A DNA stretch of 64,000 nucleotides, taken from contig CAXTAY010000002.1 in assembly GCA_964242335.1 (NCBI GenBank), forward strand, positions 124,001-188,000, given 5' to 3'. Position 1 is the stretch's first letter; every line of letters starts with the position of its first letter. A program made the translations under genes and the position numbers. The stretch comes from Lichenicoccus sp964242335 (GTDB lineage Bacteria > Pseudomonadota > Alphaproteobacteria > Acetobacterales > Acetobacteraceae). Of the stretch, positions 46,553 to 55,741 are shown one piece after another. The notes under the pieces are model-generated. The model saw only the letters and a program-made list of their open reading frames with translations, did not search any database and had not been told where the DNA came from.

Positions 46553-46891
46553 TCAGCTCGGACGGCCGGGCTCGGCGGAGAACAGCTTGAACTTGTCCGG
46601 CTTGTCCTTCCACTCGTCCGCGTCCGCCGGCGGCTCGCCCTTGCGCGTGATGTTGGGCCAGCTCCTGGAATAGGTGCTGTTGAGCTCCGCCCAGGCGCCG
46701 GCGCGATCGTCGCTGTCCGGCAGGATCGCCTCCGCCGGGCATTCCGGTTCGCACACGCCGCAATCGATGCACTCGTCCGGATTGATCACGAGCATGTTCT
46801 CGCCGACGTAGAAGCAATCGACCGGGCAGACCTCGACGCAGTCCATGTACTTGCAGCGGATGCAGTTGTCGGTGACCACGTAGGTCATCAT
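46553..46891 (-). CDS. fdxA: 7Fe ferredoxin (FdxA type)
   Basis: A 112-residue ferredoxin with two cluster motifs: CIRCKYMDCVEVCPVDC (residues 10-26) and CIDCGVCEPECP (41-52), the pattern of [3Fe-4S]/[4Fe-4S] FdxA proteins. The usual C-terminal extension (WAELNSTYSRSWPNITRKG) is present. It is a soluble electron carrier. Two adjacent ATGs (46891 and 46888) follow GGAG. The second has the better spacing. Confidence 0.95.
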   Translation of the reverse strand: MMTYVVTDNCIRCKYMDCVEVCPVDCFYVGENMLVINPDECIDCGVCEPECPAEAILPDSDDRAGAWAELNSTYSRSWPNITRKGEPPADADEWKDKPDKFKLFSAEPGRPS

Positions 46892-46975
46892 TTTCTCCAG
46901 AGACTTTGGTGCCTGAGCGGGCGGGACATATGCGGATCTATCGATCCTAGCGCAAGCTCGAGCGCAAGCACGGGC

Positions 46976-47323
46976 TCAGCCGGACGCCTCCGGGATCTCC
47001 TCGTACAGCAGCCGCGCCTCCACGGCCGGCCCGCGACGCTGCGACAGCGCCAGGATGCGCACCACCTTCACCGTCTGCCTGCCGCCCGGGCTGCCCAGCG
47101 GCAGGGTCAGCACGTCGCCCGGACGCAGCCGCGCATGCGGCTTGTCGGTCGGCTGCCGGTTGAGCCGGACCAGGCCGCCCTGCACCAGGCGCGCGCAATC
47201 CGCCCGCGCCTGCAGGAAGCGCGCGTGCCACAGCCACTTGTCGAGGCGCTGCCAGCTGCCGTCCTCGCCGCCGCCGGGGATGTCCCGGCCGGCCGCGCCA
47301 TGTCCCGCGCTAGCGCCCGACAC
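46976..47323 (-). CDS. S4-domain RNA-binding protein (Hsp15-like)
   Basis: A 115-residue protein whose core is an S4 RNA-binding domain: QRLDKWLWHARFLQARADCARLV, GLVRLNRQPTDKPHARLRPGDVL. It is close to Hsp15/HslR, which binds stalled 50S subunits. The N-terminal 22 residues are Gly-rich. It overlaps the helicase gene by 14 bases, an S4-helicase pairing that is conserved in alphaproteobacteria. Confidence 0.88.
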   Translation of the reverse strand: MSGASAGHGAAGRDIPGGGEDGSWQRLDKWLWHARFLQARADCARLVQGGLVRLNRQPTDKPHARLRPGDVLTLPLGSPGGRQTVKVVRILALSQRRGPAVEARLLYEEIPEASG

Positions 47324-49901
47324 GCAGCCCGGCCAGTACGGCGAACGGACCCTCGGCCGGCTCCGGCCGGACCGGCGGGTGCGGCGTCGATTCGGGCTGC
47401 CGACCGTGCGCGCGCGGCACCGGCCGAGGCGGCGCCGAGGTCGGCCGGCGCTCCAGCGTCATCATCGGTGGCGCCGGCGGTCCGAACTGCTCCGCCGCCA
47501 GCGTCGCCGCCGGATACAGCCGCACGCCCAGCGCACGCAGCACCGCGGGCAGCAGCTCGGCGCGAACCGACAGCCGCGACGCGAGATCGGCCGGGACGGC
47601 GGCCGGGTGGCGCCGGCAGGTCCAGGCGAGTTCCGCCGCGACGCGCTCGGCGATGTCGAGCCGCAGCCAGACCGGGCCGGCCGCCACCCAGCCCAGCGGT
47701 GCCAGCAGGCGCTCGTCACCTTCGGGCTCGCGCGGCACGCTGACCGTACCCGCCGGCGGCAGCGTCGGCACCGCGATGCCGGTGCGCACCGCCAGCAGCA
47801 CCGCTCGCAGCGCCGCCGGATGCGGCTTCAGCAATGCCGGCATGAACAGCGCGTGACGTCCGGCACGCACGCCGATCCGCTTAAGCTCCAGCCGCAGCGC
47901 CGGTGCCACCGCTCCGGACGGCCCGAGCGCGGCACCCATCACCAGCCCGCCCTCCTCCAGCAGCCGGTGCAGCGGCCCGCGCAGCGTCGGGTCGGCCTCC
48001 GCCCGCCGTTCGGCGTCGAACAGCGGCGCCAGCGTCGTGCGGATGCGGCCGTCGAGCCATGCCTGCAGGCGCCCTCGCACCCGCTCGCGCTGCGCGCCGT
48101 CCAGGAACTCGCTGTCCAGCACCTCCACCATCGGCCGCAGCAGGCCCGGTCCCGGCCGCAGCCGGGCCACCGGCGCGCCGTCCCAGCTCAGCCGGCGTCC
48201 GGCATCGACGATCGCGAAGGCGGCGTCGGCGGCGCCGGTCATCGCCTGCACCCGGCGCGGCATCTCCTCACGCAGCGCCCGGCGCGCGGCGCGCAGCACC
48301 AGCCGACGTTCGGCACCTTCCGCCAGCGGGTCGGGCAGGAACAGGAAGCCGGCGACGTGGCCGACCGAGTGCCCCTCCACCACCACCTCGCCGGGTGCGG
48401 TGACCGCCGACAGCATCTCCTGGCCCTCGGCGTCGTCCAGCCGGCGTATCAGCAGGGCGGCGCGGCGGTCGACGAAGCGCGCGGTCAGGCGCTCGTGCAG
48501 CGCGTCCGAGAGCAGGTCCTCGACCTCGCGCGCCCGCGCCTGCCAGTGCGTCGCATCGTCGAGCCAGTCCGGACGGGCGGCGATATAGGAGCAGACGCGC
48601 ACCCCGGACAGCCGCTGCATCAGCGTGTCGATGTCGCCCTCGCTGCGCGCCAGACCGTTGATCTGCGCCGCCATCCAGTCGTCCTGCAGCCGGCCGCGGC
48701 GCACCACCTGGGTGAACACCCGCGCGCACAGCCTGGTGTGGCTGTCGTCGCCGAGCTTGCGGAAATCCGGGATCTGGCAGGCTTCCCACAACAGCCGGGT
48801 CGCGCTGCGTCCGCGCGCGAGCTCGCGTATCTCGGCCTCGCGGCTGAGCTGGTCCAGCGTCTGCAGGTCCGACGCCTCGTTGCCGGCGATCAGGCCGCGA
48901 TGCTCCGGCGCCACCAGCAAGCTGGCCAGCAGCGCGTCGGGCCCGGACAGGTCGAGCGCGCTGTTGCGCCAGAAGATCTGCTCCAGCGGATCGAAGCGGT
49001 GCGCCTCCACCGCCTCCACCAGCTCTTCGGGCAGCTCGGGGCAGTTGGCGGTGGTGCCGAAGCTGCCGTCGCGCATGCCGCGGCCGGCGCGTCCGGCGAT
49101 CTGCGCCACCTCCGCCGCGGTCAGCCGGCGCGGACGCGAGCCGTCGAACTTGGACAGGCCGGCGAAGCCGACATGGTTGACGTCCATGTTCAGCCCCATG
49201 CCGATCGCGTCGGTCGCGACCAGGTAGTCGACCTCCTTGTCCTGATAGAGCGCCACCTGGGCGTTGCGGGTGCGCGGCGAGAGCCGTCCCATCACCACCG
49301 CGCAGCCGCCGCGTCGGCGGCGGATCAGCTCGGCGATGGCGTAGACCTCGGCCGCCGAGAACGCCACCACCGCGGAGCGCGGCGGCAGCTTGGTGAGCTT
49401 GGCGGCACCGGTGTAGGTGAGCTGCGACAGCCGCGGCCGGGTCTCGATCGAGATCCCGGGCACCAGCCGCGACAGCAGCGGCCGGATCGTCTCCGCCCCC
49501 AGGAACACGGTCTCGACCAGGCCGCGCGCGTGCAGCAGGCGCTCGGTGAACACGTGGCCGCGATCGGGATCGGCGCAGAGCTGGATCTCGTCGACGGCGA
49601 CGAATTCGGTGCTGCGGTCGAGCGGCATCGCCTCCACGGTGCAGGAGAAGTAGCGCGCCTCGGGCGGCACGATCTTCTCCTCGCCGGTGATCAGCGCCAC
49701 CTGGCGCGCACCCTTGATCGCCACCATGCGGTCGTAGTTCTCGCGTGCCAGCAGGCGCAGCGGGAAGCCGATGATGCCCGAGCCGTGCGCCAGCAGGCGC
49801 TCGATCGCGAGATGCGTCTTGCCGGTGTTGGTCGGGCCCAGCACCGCCTTGACGCGGTGCGGGCTGAATGGGCTTGGAGCCCGATTGGGAGCGCCCGGCA
49901 T
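47310..49901 (-). CDS. Suv3-like DExH RNA helicase
   Basis: An 863-residue superfamily-2 helicase related to mitochondrial Suv3 and typical of alphaproteobacteria. It shows Walker A GPTNTGKTHLA (near residue 20), FPLRLLARENYDR, ITGEEKIVP, Walker B VDEIQLCADPDRG, TDAIGMGLNM and the arginine-finger motif IAGRAGRG. After the ~330-residue core comes a long C-terminal region with an Arg/Pro-rich tail. The ATG at 49901 begins MPGAPNRA. The longer upstream frame overlaps the divergent peptidase leader. It is followed by the S4 protein and ferredoxin genes. Confidence 0.9.
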   Translation of the reverse strand: MPGAPNRAPSPFSPHRVKAVLGPTNTGKTHLAIERLLAHGSGIIGFPLRLLARENYDRMVAIKGARQVALITGEEKIVPPEARYFSCTVEAMPLDRSTEFVAVDEIQLCADPDRGHVFTERLLHARGLVETVFLGAETIRPLLSRLVPGISIETRPRLSQLTYTGAAKLTKLPPRSAVVAFSAAEVYAIAELIRRRRGGCAVVMGRLSPRTRNAQVALYQDKEVDYLVATDAIGMGLNMDVNHVGFAGLSKFDGSRPRRLTAAEVAQIAGRAGRGMRDGSFGTTANCPELPEELVEAVEAHRFDPLEQIFWRNSALDLSGPDALLASLLVAPEHRGLIAGNEASDLQTLDQLSREAEIRELARGRSATRLLWEACQIPDFRKLGDDSHTRLCARVFTQVVRRGRLQDDWMAAQINGLARSEGDIDTLMQRLSGVRVCSYIAARPDWLDDATHWQARAREVEDLLSDALHERLTARFVDRRAALLIRRLDDAEGQEMLSAVTAPGEVVVEGHSVGHVAGFLFLPDPLAEGAERRLVLRAARRALREEMPRRVQAMTGAADAAFAIVDAGRRLSWDGAPVARLRPGPGLLRPMVEVLDSEFLDGAQRERVRGRLQAWLDGRIRTTLAPLFDAERRAEADPTLRGPLHRLLEEGGLVMGAALGPSGAVAPALRLELKRIGVRAGRHALFMPALLKPHPAALRAVLLAVRTGIAVPTLPPAGTVSVPREPEGDERLLAPLGWVAAGPVWLRLDIAERVAAELAWTCRRHPAAVPADLASRLSVRAELLPAVLRALGVRLYPAATLAAEQFGPPAPPMMTLERRPTSAPPRPVPRAHGRQPESTPHPPVRPEPAEGPFAVLAGLRVGR

Positions 49902-50029
49902 GCAACATATGGTCGGGCCGCGTCGTCCTGAAGGCAAGGGGGCGTCGTGCGACGGCGCACCGGCCGCTTCCCGCCGACGCGCACCCGGCCCCCGCGATAC
50001 GCGCGCCACCCCGCCCAGGAGACATCGCC

Positions 50030-51466
50030 TTGTTCGATCGAGCCCTCGACTGCCTCGCCCCGCACGATGCGGCCGATGCCCGCCCGGTGCATCTGGTCAC
50101 CGCCGAGTCGCTGGCCGCGCGTGCCGAGGCGCTGGGTGCCAGCGCCTGGGTGACGCAGACCGGCTACCGGGCGAGGCCGGGAGAGGTGGCCCTGCTGCCC
50201 GGCCCCGAGGGCGTCGCCGCGGCGCTGCTGGGGGCGGGTGCCGCGGGCGATCCCTTCGTCTTCGCGGCACTCCCCGGCGCGCTGCCGGCCGGACGCTGGC
50301 GCATCGCCGGCGCCGACGCGGCGCCGCCGGACGCCGGCGATGCCGTGCTCGGCTTTGGCCTCGGCGCCTACCGGTTCGAGAGCTTCCGCGCGGTCGTCGA
50401 GGGCGGCGGCGCCGGCGTCGGGAACCGGCCGCTGCTGGTAGATCCGGGCGGCGACGGCCTCGGTGCGGCGCAGGCGCGGGCGATCTGGCTCGCCCGCGAC
50501 CTGATCAACATGCCGGCGAACCGGCTCGGACCGCGCGAGCTGGCCGAGGCGGCGATGCAGGTCTGCGACGGGTTCGGCGCCGTGTCGGCGATCGTCGCGG
50601 GCGAGGTCCTGGCGCGCGAGTATCCGGCGGTGCACGCGGTCGGGCGCGGATCGTCGCGGCCGCCGATGGTGTTCTGCTCGAGCTGGAGCGGTTCGGCGGC
50701 TGGGCCGCACGCGCCGCTGCTGTCGCTGGTAGGCAAGGGGGTCTGTTTCGACACCGGCGGCTACGACCTGAAGCCGGCAGCGGCGATGCTGCGCATGAAG
50801 AAGGACATGGGCGGGGCCGCGATCATGCTGGCCCTGGCACGCCTGATCATGGATCGCGACCTGCCGGTGCGCCTGCAGCTGCGGATCGGCTGCGTCGAGA
50901 ACAGCATCTCCGGCGACGCCATGCGTCCCTCCGACGTGATCGCCACCCGCCATGGCCTGCACGTGGAGATCGGCAACACCGACGCCGAGGGGCGCCTGGT
51001 GTTGTGCGATCTGCTGGCCGAGGCGTGCGAGCACCGGCCGACCTGGCTGATCGACGCCGCCACCCTGACCGGTGCGGCGAGGGTGGCGCTCGGACCCGAC
51101 CTGCCGGCCTTGTTCAGCAACGACGACGAGCTGGCGGGCGCGCTGCTGCGCGGCGGCGAGTCGGTGCACGACCGGCTGTGGCGGATGCCGCTGCACGATC
51201 CGTATGACGCCTGGCTCGCCAGCAACGTGGCCGACTTGAACAATATTTCGTCAAAACCGATGGCAGGCGCAGTCGTCGCCGCGCTGTTCTTGCGCCGCTT
51301 CGTCTCCGGTGCCGTCGCCTGGGCACATCTCGATACCTACGCCTGGAACGACGCATCGGTTCCGGGGCGGCCGGAGGGTGGTGACGCACAGGGATTGAGA
51401 GCCGTTTTCAGCGCTCTGTTAAGAATCATTAAGGTTCAGCACGCAGAAGACATCTCGGTAACGTAA
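50030..51466 (+). CDS. Leucyl aminopeptidase family protein (M17)
   Basis: A 478-residue M17 metallopeptidase. The catalytic domain has ARDLINMPANRLGPREL, LVGKGVCFDTGGYDLKP (metal/catalytic Lys), MKKDMGGAA, the VENSISGDAMRPSDV segment and the signature NTDAEGRL. The C-terminal WLASNVADLNNI, WAHLDTYAWN completes the fold. A TTG start at 50030 follows AGGAG by 6-7 bases. Frames starting further upstream have no such site and run into the helicase leader. It releases N-terminal residues from peptides in the cytosol, a function that pairs well with the peptide importer at 34.6-40 kb. Confidence 0.9.
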   Translation: MFDRALDCLAPHDAADARPVHLVTAESLAARAEALGASAWVTQTGYRARPGEVALLPGPEGVAAALLGAGAAGDPFVFAALPGALPAGRWRIAGADAAPPDAGDAVLGFGLGAYRFESFRAVVEGGGAGVGNRPLLVDPGGDGLGAAQARAIWLARDLINMPANRLGPRELAEAAMQVCDGFGAVSAIVAGEVLAREYPAVHAVGRGSSRPPMVFCSSWSGSAAGPHAPLLSLVGKGVCFDTGGYDLKPAAAMLRMKKDMGGAAIMLALARLIMDRDLPVRLQLRIGCVENSISGDAMRPSDVIATRHGLHVEIGNTDAEGRLVLCDLLAEACEHRPTWLIDAATLTGAARVALGPDLPALFSNDDELAGALLRGGESVHDRLWRMPLHDPYDAWLASNVADLNNISSKPMAGAVVAALFLRRFVSGAVAWAHLDTYAWNDASVPGRPEGGDAQGLRAVFSALLRIIKVQHAEDISVT

Positions 51467-51566
51467 TTGCGACTGAACCAACTCGTTTCTCATGTCTATA
51501 AACATTACCGGTCGTTCCATATCGTGGTAAAACGGCTCATCGGCGTGTTGCTTCGGCGATACGGCT

Positions 51567-51589
51567 ACCAAAACTAGACCGTGTTTGGT
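51567..51589. promoter_or_regulatory. Candidate MarR-type operator, ACCAAA-N11-TTTGGT
   Basis: A 23-bp dyad (ACCAAA at 51567-51572, TTTGGT at 51584-51589) lies 27 bases ahead of the MarR-like start, in a notably AT-rich 150-base patch. The size and place suit autoregulation by a dimeric winged-helix protein. The inner bases are not symmetric. Confidence 0.45.
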
Positions 51590-51615
51590 CATATCGTTGA
51601 AGAAAGGATATTCTC

Positions 51616-52008
51616 ATGGCGCAGGCCTCCCCGTCCGATCAGCTGGTCGGCACCTTGCGCGACACCATCGTCTCGATGGTTCGTCGTGACGGCCCCGATC
51701 TTTCCGCTCGGCAGCTCGGCGTGTTCCTGACCTGCTACCTGCAGGAAGGTGCACACACGGTGCGCGGTCTGGCCGCGGAGCTGAACGTCTCCAAGCCCGC
51801 GATCACGCGCGCGCTCGACCGGCTCGGCGAGCTCGACCTCGCCCGTCGCAAGGTCGATCCGATGGATCGTCGCTCCATCCTGGTGCAGCGCACGCTCAAG
51901 GGTGCGGCCTACCTGCGCGAGTTGCGTTCGATCATGACCGAGGCGTCCAGCGCCGCACGCAAGGGCGGGCATGCCTCCGAATCCGGCTCGCGCCGCGCCG
52001 CAGGCTGA
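51616..52008 (+). CDS. MarR-family winged-helix regulator
   Basis: A 130-residue MarR-like DNA-binding protein. LSARQLGVFLTCYLQEGAHT leads into the recognition region VRGLAAELNVSKPAITRALDRL, then the wing ELDLARRKVDPMDRRSILVQRT. The C-terminal dimerisation part is short and ends in an Arg/Ser-rich tail. The ligand and targets are unknown. The ATG at 51616 has GAAGAAAGGA upstream. It lies in the same direction as, and 176 bases ahead of, the small exported protein gene. Confidence 0.88.
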   Translation: MAQASPSDQLVGTLRDTIVSMVRRDGPDLSARQLGVFLTCYLQEGAHTVRGLAAELNVSKPAITRALDRLGELDLARRKVDPMDRRSILVQRTLKGAAYLRELRSIMTEASSAARKGGHASESGSRRAAG

Positions 52009-52184
52009 TCCACGGGCGACGCACCGCCGGTCGGTGCGGCGCCCGGGGAACCGGGCAGCGGGCGACCGACGCGGTGGCCGCGCCGGGGACGCGTTGCAAC
52101 CGGTCACGTTCTCGAACGATAGTGCAGCGCTCCGCCCGTCTCATTTCGCGGACAGAGCTGTTCATCGTTCGAAAGGATCCAGTC

Positions 52185-52628
52185 ATGCGGATGGCCACCC
52201 TCGCCGCCGGCCTCGCCCTCCTCTCCGCGCCTGCGCTTGCCGCCAGGGATCCGGGAGCCTCCGGTCCGGTCAGCGGTCACGTCACGATTACCGCCAAGGC
52301 GGCCGACGTCGGCATCGGCTTCACCTGGGGCAACGGCGTGCTGCGCTACAGGGGGCATGACTACCACTTCACGGTGAAGGGCGTGGACGTCGCCGCCGTC
52401 GGCTTCTCCACCGTGGTCGGGCACGGACGCGTCTACGGGCTCAAACACCTGCACGACTTCGATGGCACCTACGGGGCGGCGGACGGCGAGGCCACGCTCG
52501 GCAACGGGCTCGGCGGCCGCTACCTGAAGAACGGCAACGGCGTCGAGATACGCATCGACGACGTCACCAAGGGCGCGCGCCTCTCCGGCGCCGGCCAGGG
52601 CATCGAGCTGCACCTAAGCCAGAGCTGA
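52185..52628 (+). CDS. Small exported protein of unknown function
   Basis: A 147-residue protein with a signal peptide (MATLAAGLALLSAPALA). The mature part is beta-rich and Gly-rich: GIGFTWGNGVLRYRGHDYHF, TVKGVDVAAVGFS, ATLGNGLGGRYLKNGNGVEI and a hydrophobic-alternating end GARLSGAGQGIELHLSQS. It resembles a family of uncharacterised proteobacterial exported proteins with a GxxFTWGxGxLxYRGxxYxF segment. I cannot name it. The ATG at 52185 has AAGGA upstream. Confidence 0.7.
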   Translation: MRMATLAAGLALLSAPALAARDPGASGPVSGHVTITAKAADVGIGFTWGNGVLRYRGHDYHFTVKGVDVAAVGFSTVVGHGRVYGLKHLHDFDGTYGAADGEATLGNGLGGRYLKNGNGVEIRIDDVTKGARLSGAGQGIELHLSQS

Positions 52629-52689
52629 CGGCCGCACCGCGACCCGGGCGCACAGGGCGGACCGAGCGGAGGATGGGCGCCATTCTCCG

Positions 52690-53586
52690 CTACCACAGGA
52701 GGATCGCCGCCCGGCGCGCACGGCGGACCACGAAGGCGGTCCAGGCCAGTTGCGGCAGGGTCGCCAGCACCACGGCAGCGAGCATCGGCGCCGGGTGCGG
52801 GCCGCGCCGCAGCGTCAGCGCGCAGACCCCGCCCCACAGCGCGAAGCCCCAGTGCAGCACGGCGATCCACGCTGCCGGAACCCCGCTGCGGAACGCCACC
52901 TGGTAGAGGTGCCCGCGATGCGCCTCCCACAGGCGCTCGCCGGCCCGCCAGCGACGGCACAGGGTGAAGCCCACGTCGTAGAGGATCCCCGACAGCAGCA
53001 GCGGCATTGCCAGCATCGATCCGGGTGCGTCCTGCCAGTGCAGCAGCCCGAACGCCCCGACGGTCAGGCCCGCACCCTGGCTGCCGACGTCGCCGAGGAA
53101 GATGCGCGCCCTGGGGTAGTTGAACGGCAGGAAGCCGATCAGGCTCGCGGCGAGCAGCAGCGGTGCCGCGGCGGGCGTGCCGATGCACAGGCAGGCGATC
53201 GCCATGCTGCCGGCGGCCAGGCCGTTCAGGCCGTCGATGAAGTTCAGCGCGTTGGTCACGAACAGCAGCCAGCCGAAGCCGAGTGCCGCCGAAAGCCGCG
53301 GATCGCCCGGCAGCGTGCCGATCCCCCACAGCACCAGGGCCGCCGAGAGCGCCTGTGCCGCGAGCTTCACCAGCGGCCGGAACTGGCGCAGGTCGTCGAG
53401 CCAGGAGACCGTCGCGAGCAGGGCGATGCCGGCCGGGATCGTGCCGCCGCCGCCCAGCCACAGCGCGCCGAGCAGGAACGCCGTCATCACGCCGACCCCG
53501 CCACCCTTCGGCGTCGGCCGCCGATGCGCGCTGCGATGCCCGGGCGTGTCCAGCACCGCGACACCGATCATCGCCCGGACCAGCAT
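52690..53586 (-). CDS. WecA/MraY-like polyprenyl-phosphate sugar-1-phosphate transferase
   Basis: At least 298 residues of an integral-membrane transferase that loads a sugar phosphate onto undecaprenyl phosphate. Landmarks are DTPGHRSAHRRPTPKGGGVGV, SWLDDLRQ (Mg-binding Asp pair), FVTNALNFIDGLNGLAAGS, RARIFLGDVGSQGAGLTVGA and the HRGHLYQ motif. The first standard start, ATG at 53586, leaves out the first helix expected before the DTP motif. The same frame stays open upstream to about 53715 and encodes a hydrophobic stretch (LAWLCPTLALISAMLV), so the true start is probably upstream at a non-standard codon, or the gene is 5'-damaged. It is divergent from the CapD-like gene. Confidence 0.85.
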   Translation of the reverse strand: MLVRAMIGVAVLDTPGHRSAHRRPTPKGGGVGVMTAFLLGALWLGGGGTIPAGIALLATVSWLDDLRQFRPLVKLAAQALSAALVLWGIGTLPGDPRLSAALGFGWLLFVTNALNFIDGLNGLAAGSMAIACLCIGTPAAAPLLLAASLIGFLPFNYPRARIFLGDVGSQGAGLTVGAFGLLHWQDAPGSMLAMPLLLSGILYDVGFTLCRRWRAGERLWEAHRGHLYQVAFRSGVPAAWIAVLHWGFALWGGVCALTLRRGPHPAPMLAAVVLATLPQLAWTAFVVRRARRAAILLW

Positions 53587-53800
53587 CGCCGAGATCAGGG
53601 CGAGTGTCGGGCACAGCCAGGCCAGGCCGCCGCCCGCTCCCGGCAGCCCGGTCGCCGAAGCCGCCGGGCCCCAGGCTCCTTGGAGGAAGTGGAGAGATTT
53701 CAGCGGTTTGCCTCAGGAGGAAATCGGCCGGCAGCCGCGAGCAGCCGCGTCGTGCGACGCCCTTGCCTTATGCGGCCTCGCGCGTATAGGGCTGCGCACG

Positions 53801-55741
53801 ATGGCCCCGCGTCCACCCCGGATCAGATCCTTCACCCGCATCCTCGTCAACATGGCGATCGACGGCGCGTTCGCGGCCGCCGCCGCCCCGATCGCGCGCT
53901 ACCTGGCCGATCCGCAGGGCGGCCTGATCCACCCGCTCTGGTTCGTCGCCGGAGGCGCCATCACCCTGCTGGTCGGCGGGGTGCCGTTCCGCATGCCGCT
54001 GCAGTACTGGCGCTTCTCGGGGGTAGCCGACCTGTTCGGCATCGCCGGCGGCTCGGTGGTGAGTGCGGCGCTGTTCGCGCTGCTGTTCCACGTCACCGGC
54101 TTCCCGCTGCCCAGCGTCACCTTTCCGATCATCCACGCGATGACCATGCTGGTGCTCCTCGGCGGCCTGCGCATCGGCTACCGGCTGGCCCAGGCCAAGC
54201 GGGTGCGGCTGTCGGCCGAGGCGGTGCAGCCGGTGCTGCTGGTCGGCGCCGACGTCGCGGCCGACCTGTTCCTGCGCGCGATCCATCGCGACCGTTCCTC
54301 GCCGCTGCGCATCCTGGGGCTGCTCGCGCAGGGCGGACATCAGCCGGGCCGTCGCATCCAGGGGCACCGCATCCTGGGCACGGTGGGTGACGCCGCCGCC
54401 GTGCTCGATCGGCTGATCGCCGCCGATCGCGCGCCGCAGGCGCTGGTGGTCACCGAGCCGGAGCTGCGCGGCGAGGCGCTCGCGGCGCTGATCGAGATCG
54501 CCGACGCCCGAGGCATCGCGGTGCGGCGGACGCCGAACCCGACCTCGCTGTCGCCGGCAGCGAGGGTCGAGCTGCGACCGGTGGCGATCGAGGACCTGCT
54601 CAACCGGCCGCAGGTGCCGCTCGACCGTGACGGCATGGGCCGCCTGGTGCGCGGACGCCGCGTGCTGGTGACCGGCGCCGGCGGCAGCATCGGCGCCGAG
54701 CTGGCGAGGCAGGTCGCCTCGCTGCAGCCGTCGCAGCTGGTGCTGCTCGATCACGGCGAGTTCGCGCTCTGGCAGATCGACATCGAGCTCGCCGAGGCGG
54801 CACCGCTGCTGTCGCGCGCCATCGTGCTCGCCGACACACGCGACGGCGGCCGGATGCAGGCGGTGTTCGACCAGTATCGCCCGGAGCTGGTGTTCCACGC
54901 GGCGGCGCTGAAGCACGTGCCGATGGTCGAGCTCAACCCCTGCGAGGGACTGCTCACCAACATCGTCGGCACCCGCGAGGTGGCCGACGCGGCGCGTCGC
55001 GCCGGTGCCGACGCGATGGTGCTGATCTCCACCGACAAGGCGGTCAACCCGAGCAGCCTGATGGGCGCCTCCAAGCGCGCCGCCGAGATGTACTGCCAGG
55101 CGCTGGATATCGAGGCGCGCCGCGGCGAGGACGAGGCAGGCTCCGGCGAGCCGGCGATGCGCTGCGTCACCGTGCGGTTCGGCAACGTGCTCGGCAGCAG
55201 CGGCTCGGTGGTGCCGCTGTTCCGGCGCCAGCTCGAGCGCGGCGGCCCGCTCACCGTCACCCACCCGGAGATGCGCCGCTACTTCATGACCGTCCCGGAG
55301 GCGGTCGGGCTGGTGCTGCAGGCCAGCGTGCTGGGCATAGAGGCCGAGCCGGGCGCGCTGCGCGAGGGCGGCATCTTCGTGCTCGACATGGGCAAGCTGG
55401 TGCGCATCGTCGACCTGGCGCGGCAGATGATCCGCCTCGCCGGCCTGCGTCCGGACAAGGACGTGGCGATCCGCTTCACCGGCCTGCGCCCGGGCGAGAA
55501 GCTCACCGAGGAGCTGTTCCACGGTCGCGAGCCACCGGTGCGCACCGGCCACCCGGGGCTGCTGATGGCGACGCCGCGCACCGCCGACCGCGCCGATGTC
55601 GGCCGCGCGATCGATGCCATCGCCGCCGCCTGCCGCGACAACGACGCCGCCACTGCGACCCGGCTGCTGCGCGGCCTGGTGCCGGAGTTCGATCATAATC
55701 CGGACGGCCTGGTGCACCCCTCGCTGGAGGTCGCGTCATGA
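53801..55741 (+). CDS. Membrane-bound nucleotide-sugar epimerase/dehydratase (CapD/WbpM/FlaA1-like)
   Basis: A 646-residue protein with N-terminal helices (residues ~15-135), a CoA-binding-like Rossmann domain (VQPVLLVGADVAADLFLR) and a C-terminal SDR-type domain. The latter carries TGAGGSIGAELARQ, FHAAALKHVPMVE, the variant active site STDKAVNPSSLMGASKRAAE and FTGLRPGEKLTEEL. Relatives dehydrate and epimerise UDP-GlcNAc for surface polysaccharides. It overlaps the DegT-type aminotransferase by 4 bases, so a dehydratase-aminotransferase route to an amino sugar is likely. The ATG at 53801 fits the N-terminus of the family. Confidence 0.93.
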   Translation: MAPRPPRIRSFTRILVNMAIDGAFAAAAAPIARYLADPQGGLIHPLWFVAGGAITLLVGGVPFRMPLQYWRFSGVADLFGIAGGSVVSAALFALLFHVTGFPLPSVTFPIIHAMTMLVLLGGLRIGYRLAQAKRVRLSAEAVQPVLLVGADVAADLFLRAIHRDRSSPLRILGLLAQGGHQPGRRIQGHRILGTVGDAAAVLDRLIAADRAPQALVVTEPELRGEALAALIEIADARGIAVRRTPNPTSLSPAARVELRPVAIEDLLNRPQVPLDRDGMGRLVRGRRVLVTGAGGSIGAELARQVASLQPSQLVLLDHGEFALWQIDIELAEAAPLLSRAIVLADTRDGGRMQAVFDQYRPELVFHAAALKHVPMVELNPCEGLLTNIVGTREVADAARRAGADAMVLISTDKAVNPSSLMGASKRAAEMYCQALDIEARRGEDEAGSGEPAMRCVTVRFGNVLGSSGSVVPLFRRQLERGGPLTVTHPEMRRYFMTVPEAVGLVLQASVLGIEAEPGALREGGIFVLDMGKLVRIVDLARQMIRLAGLRPDKDVAIRFTGLRPGEKLTEELFHGREPPVRTGHPGLLMATPRTADRADVGRAIDAIAAACRDNDAATATRLLRGLVPEFDHNPDGLVHPSLEVAS

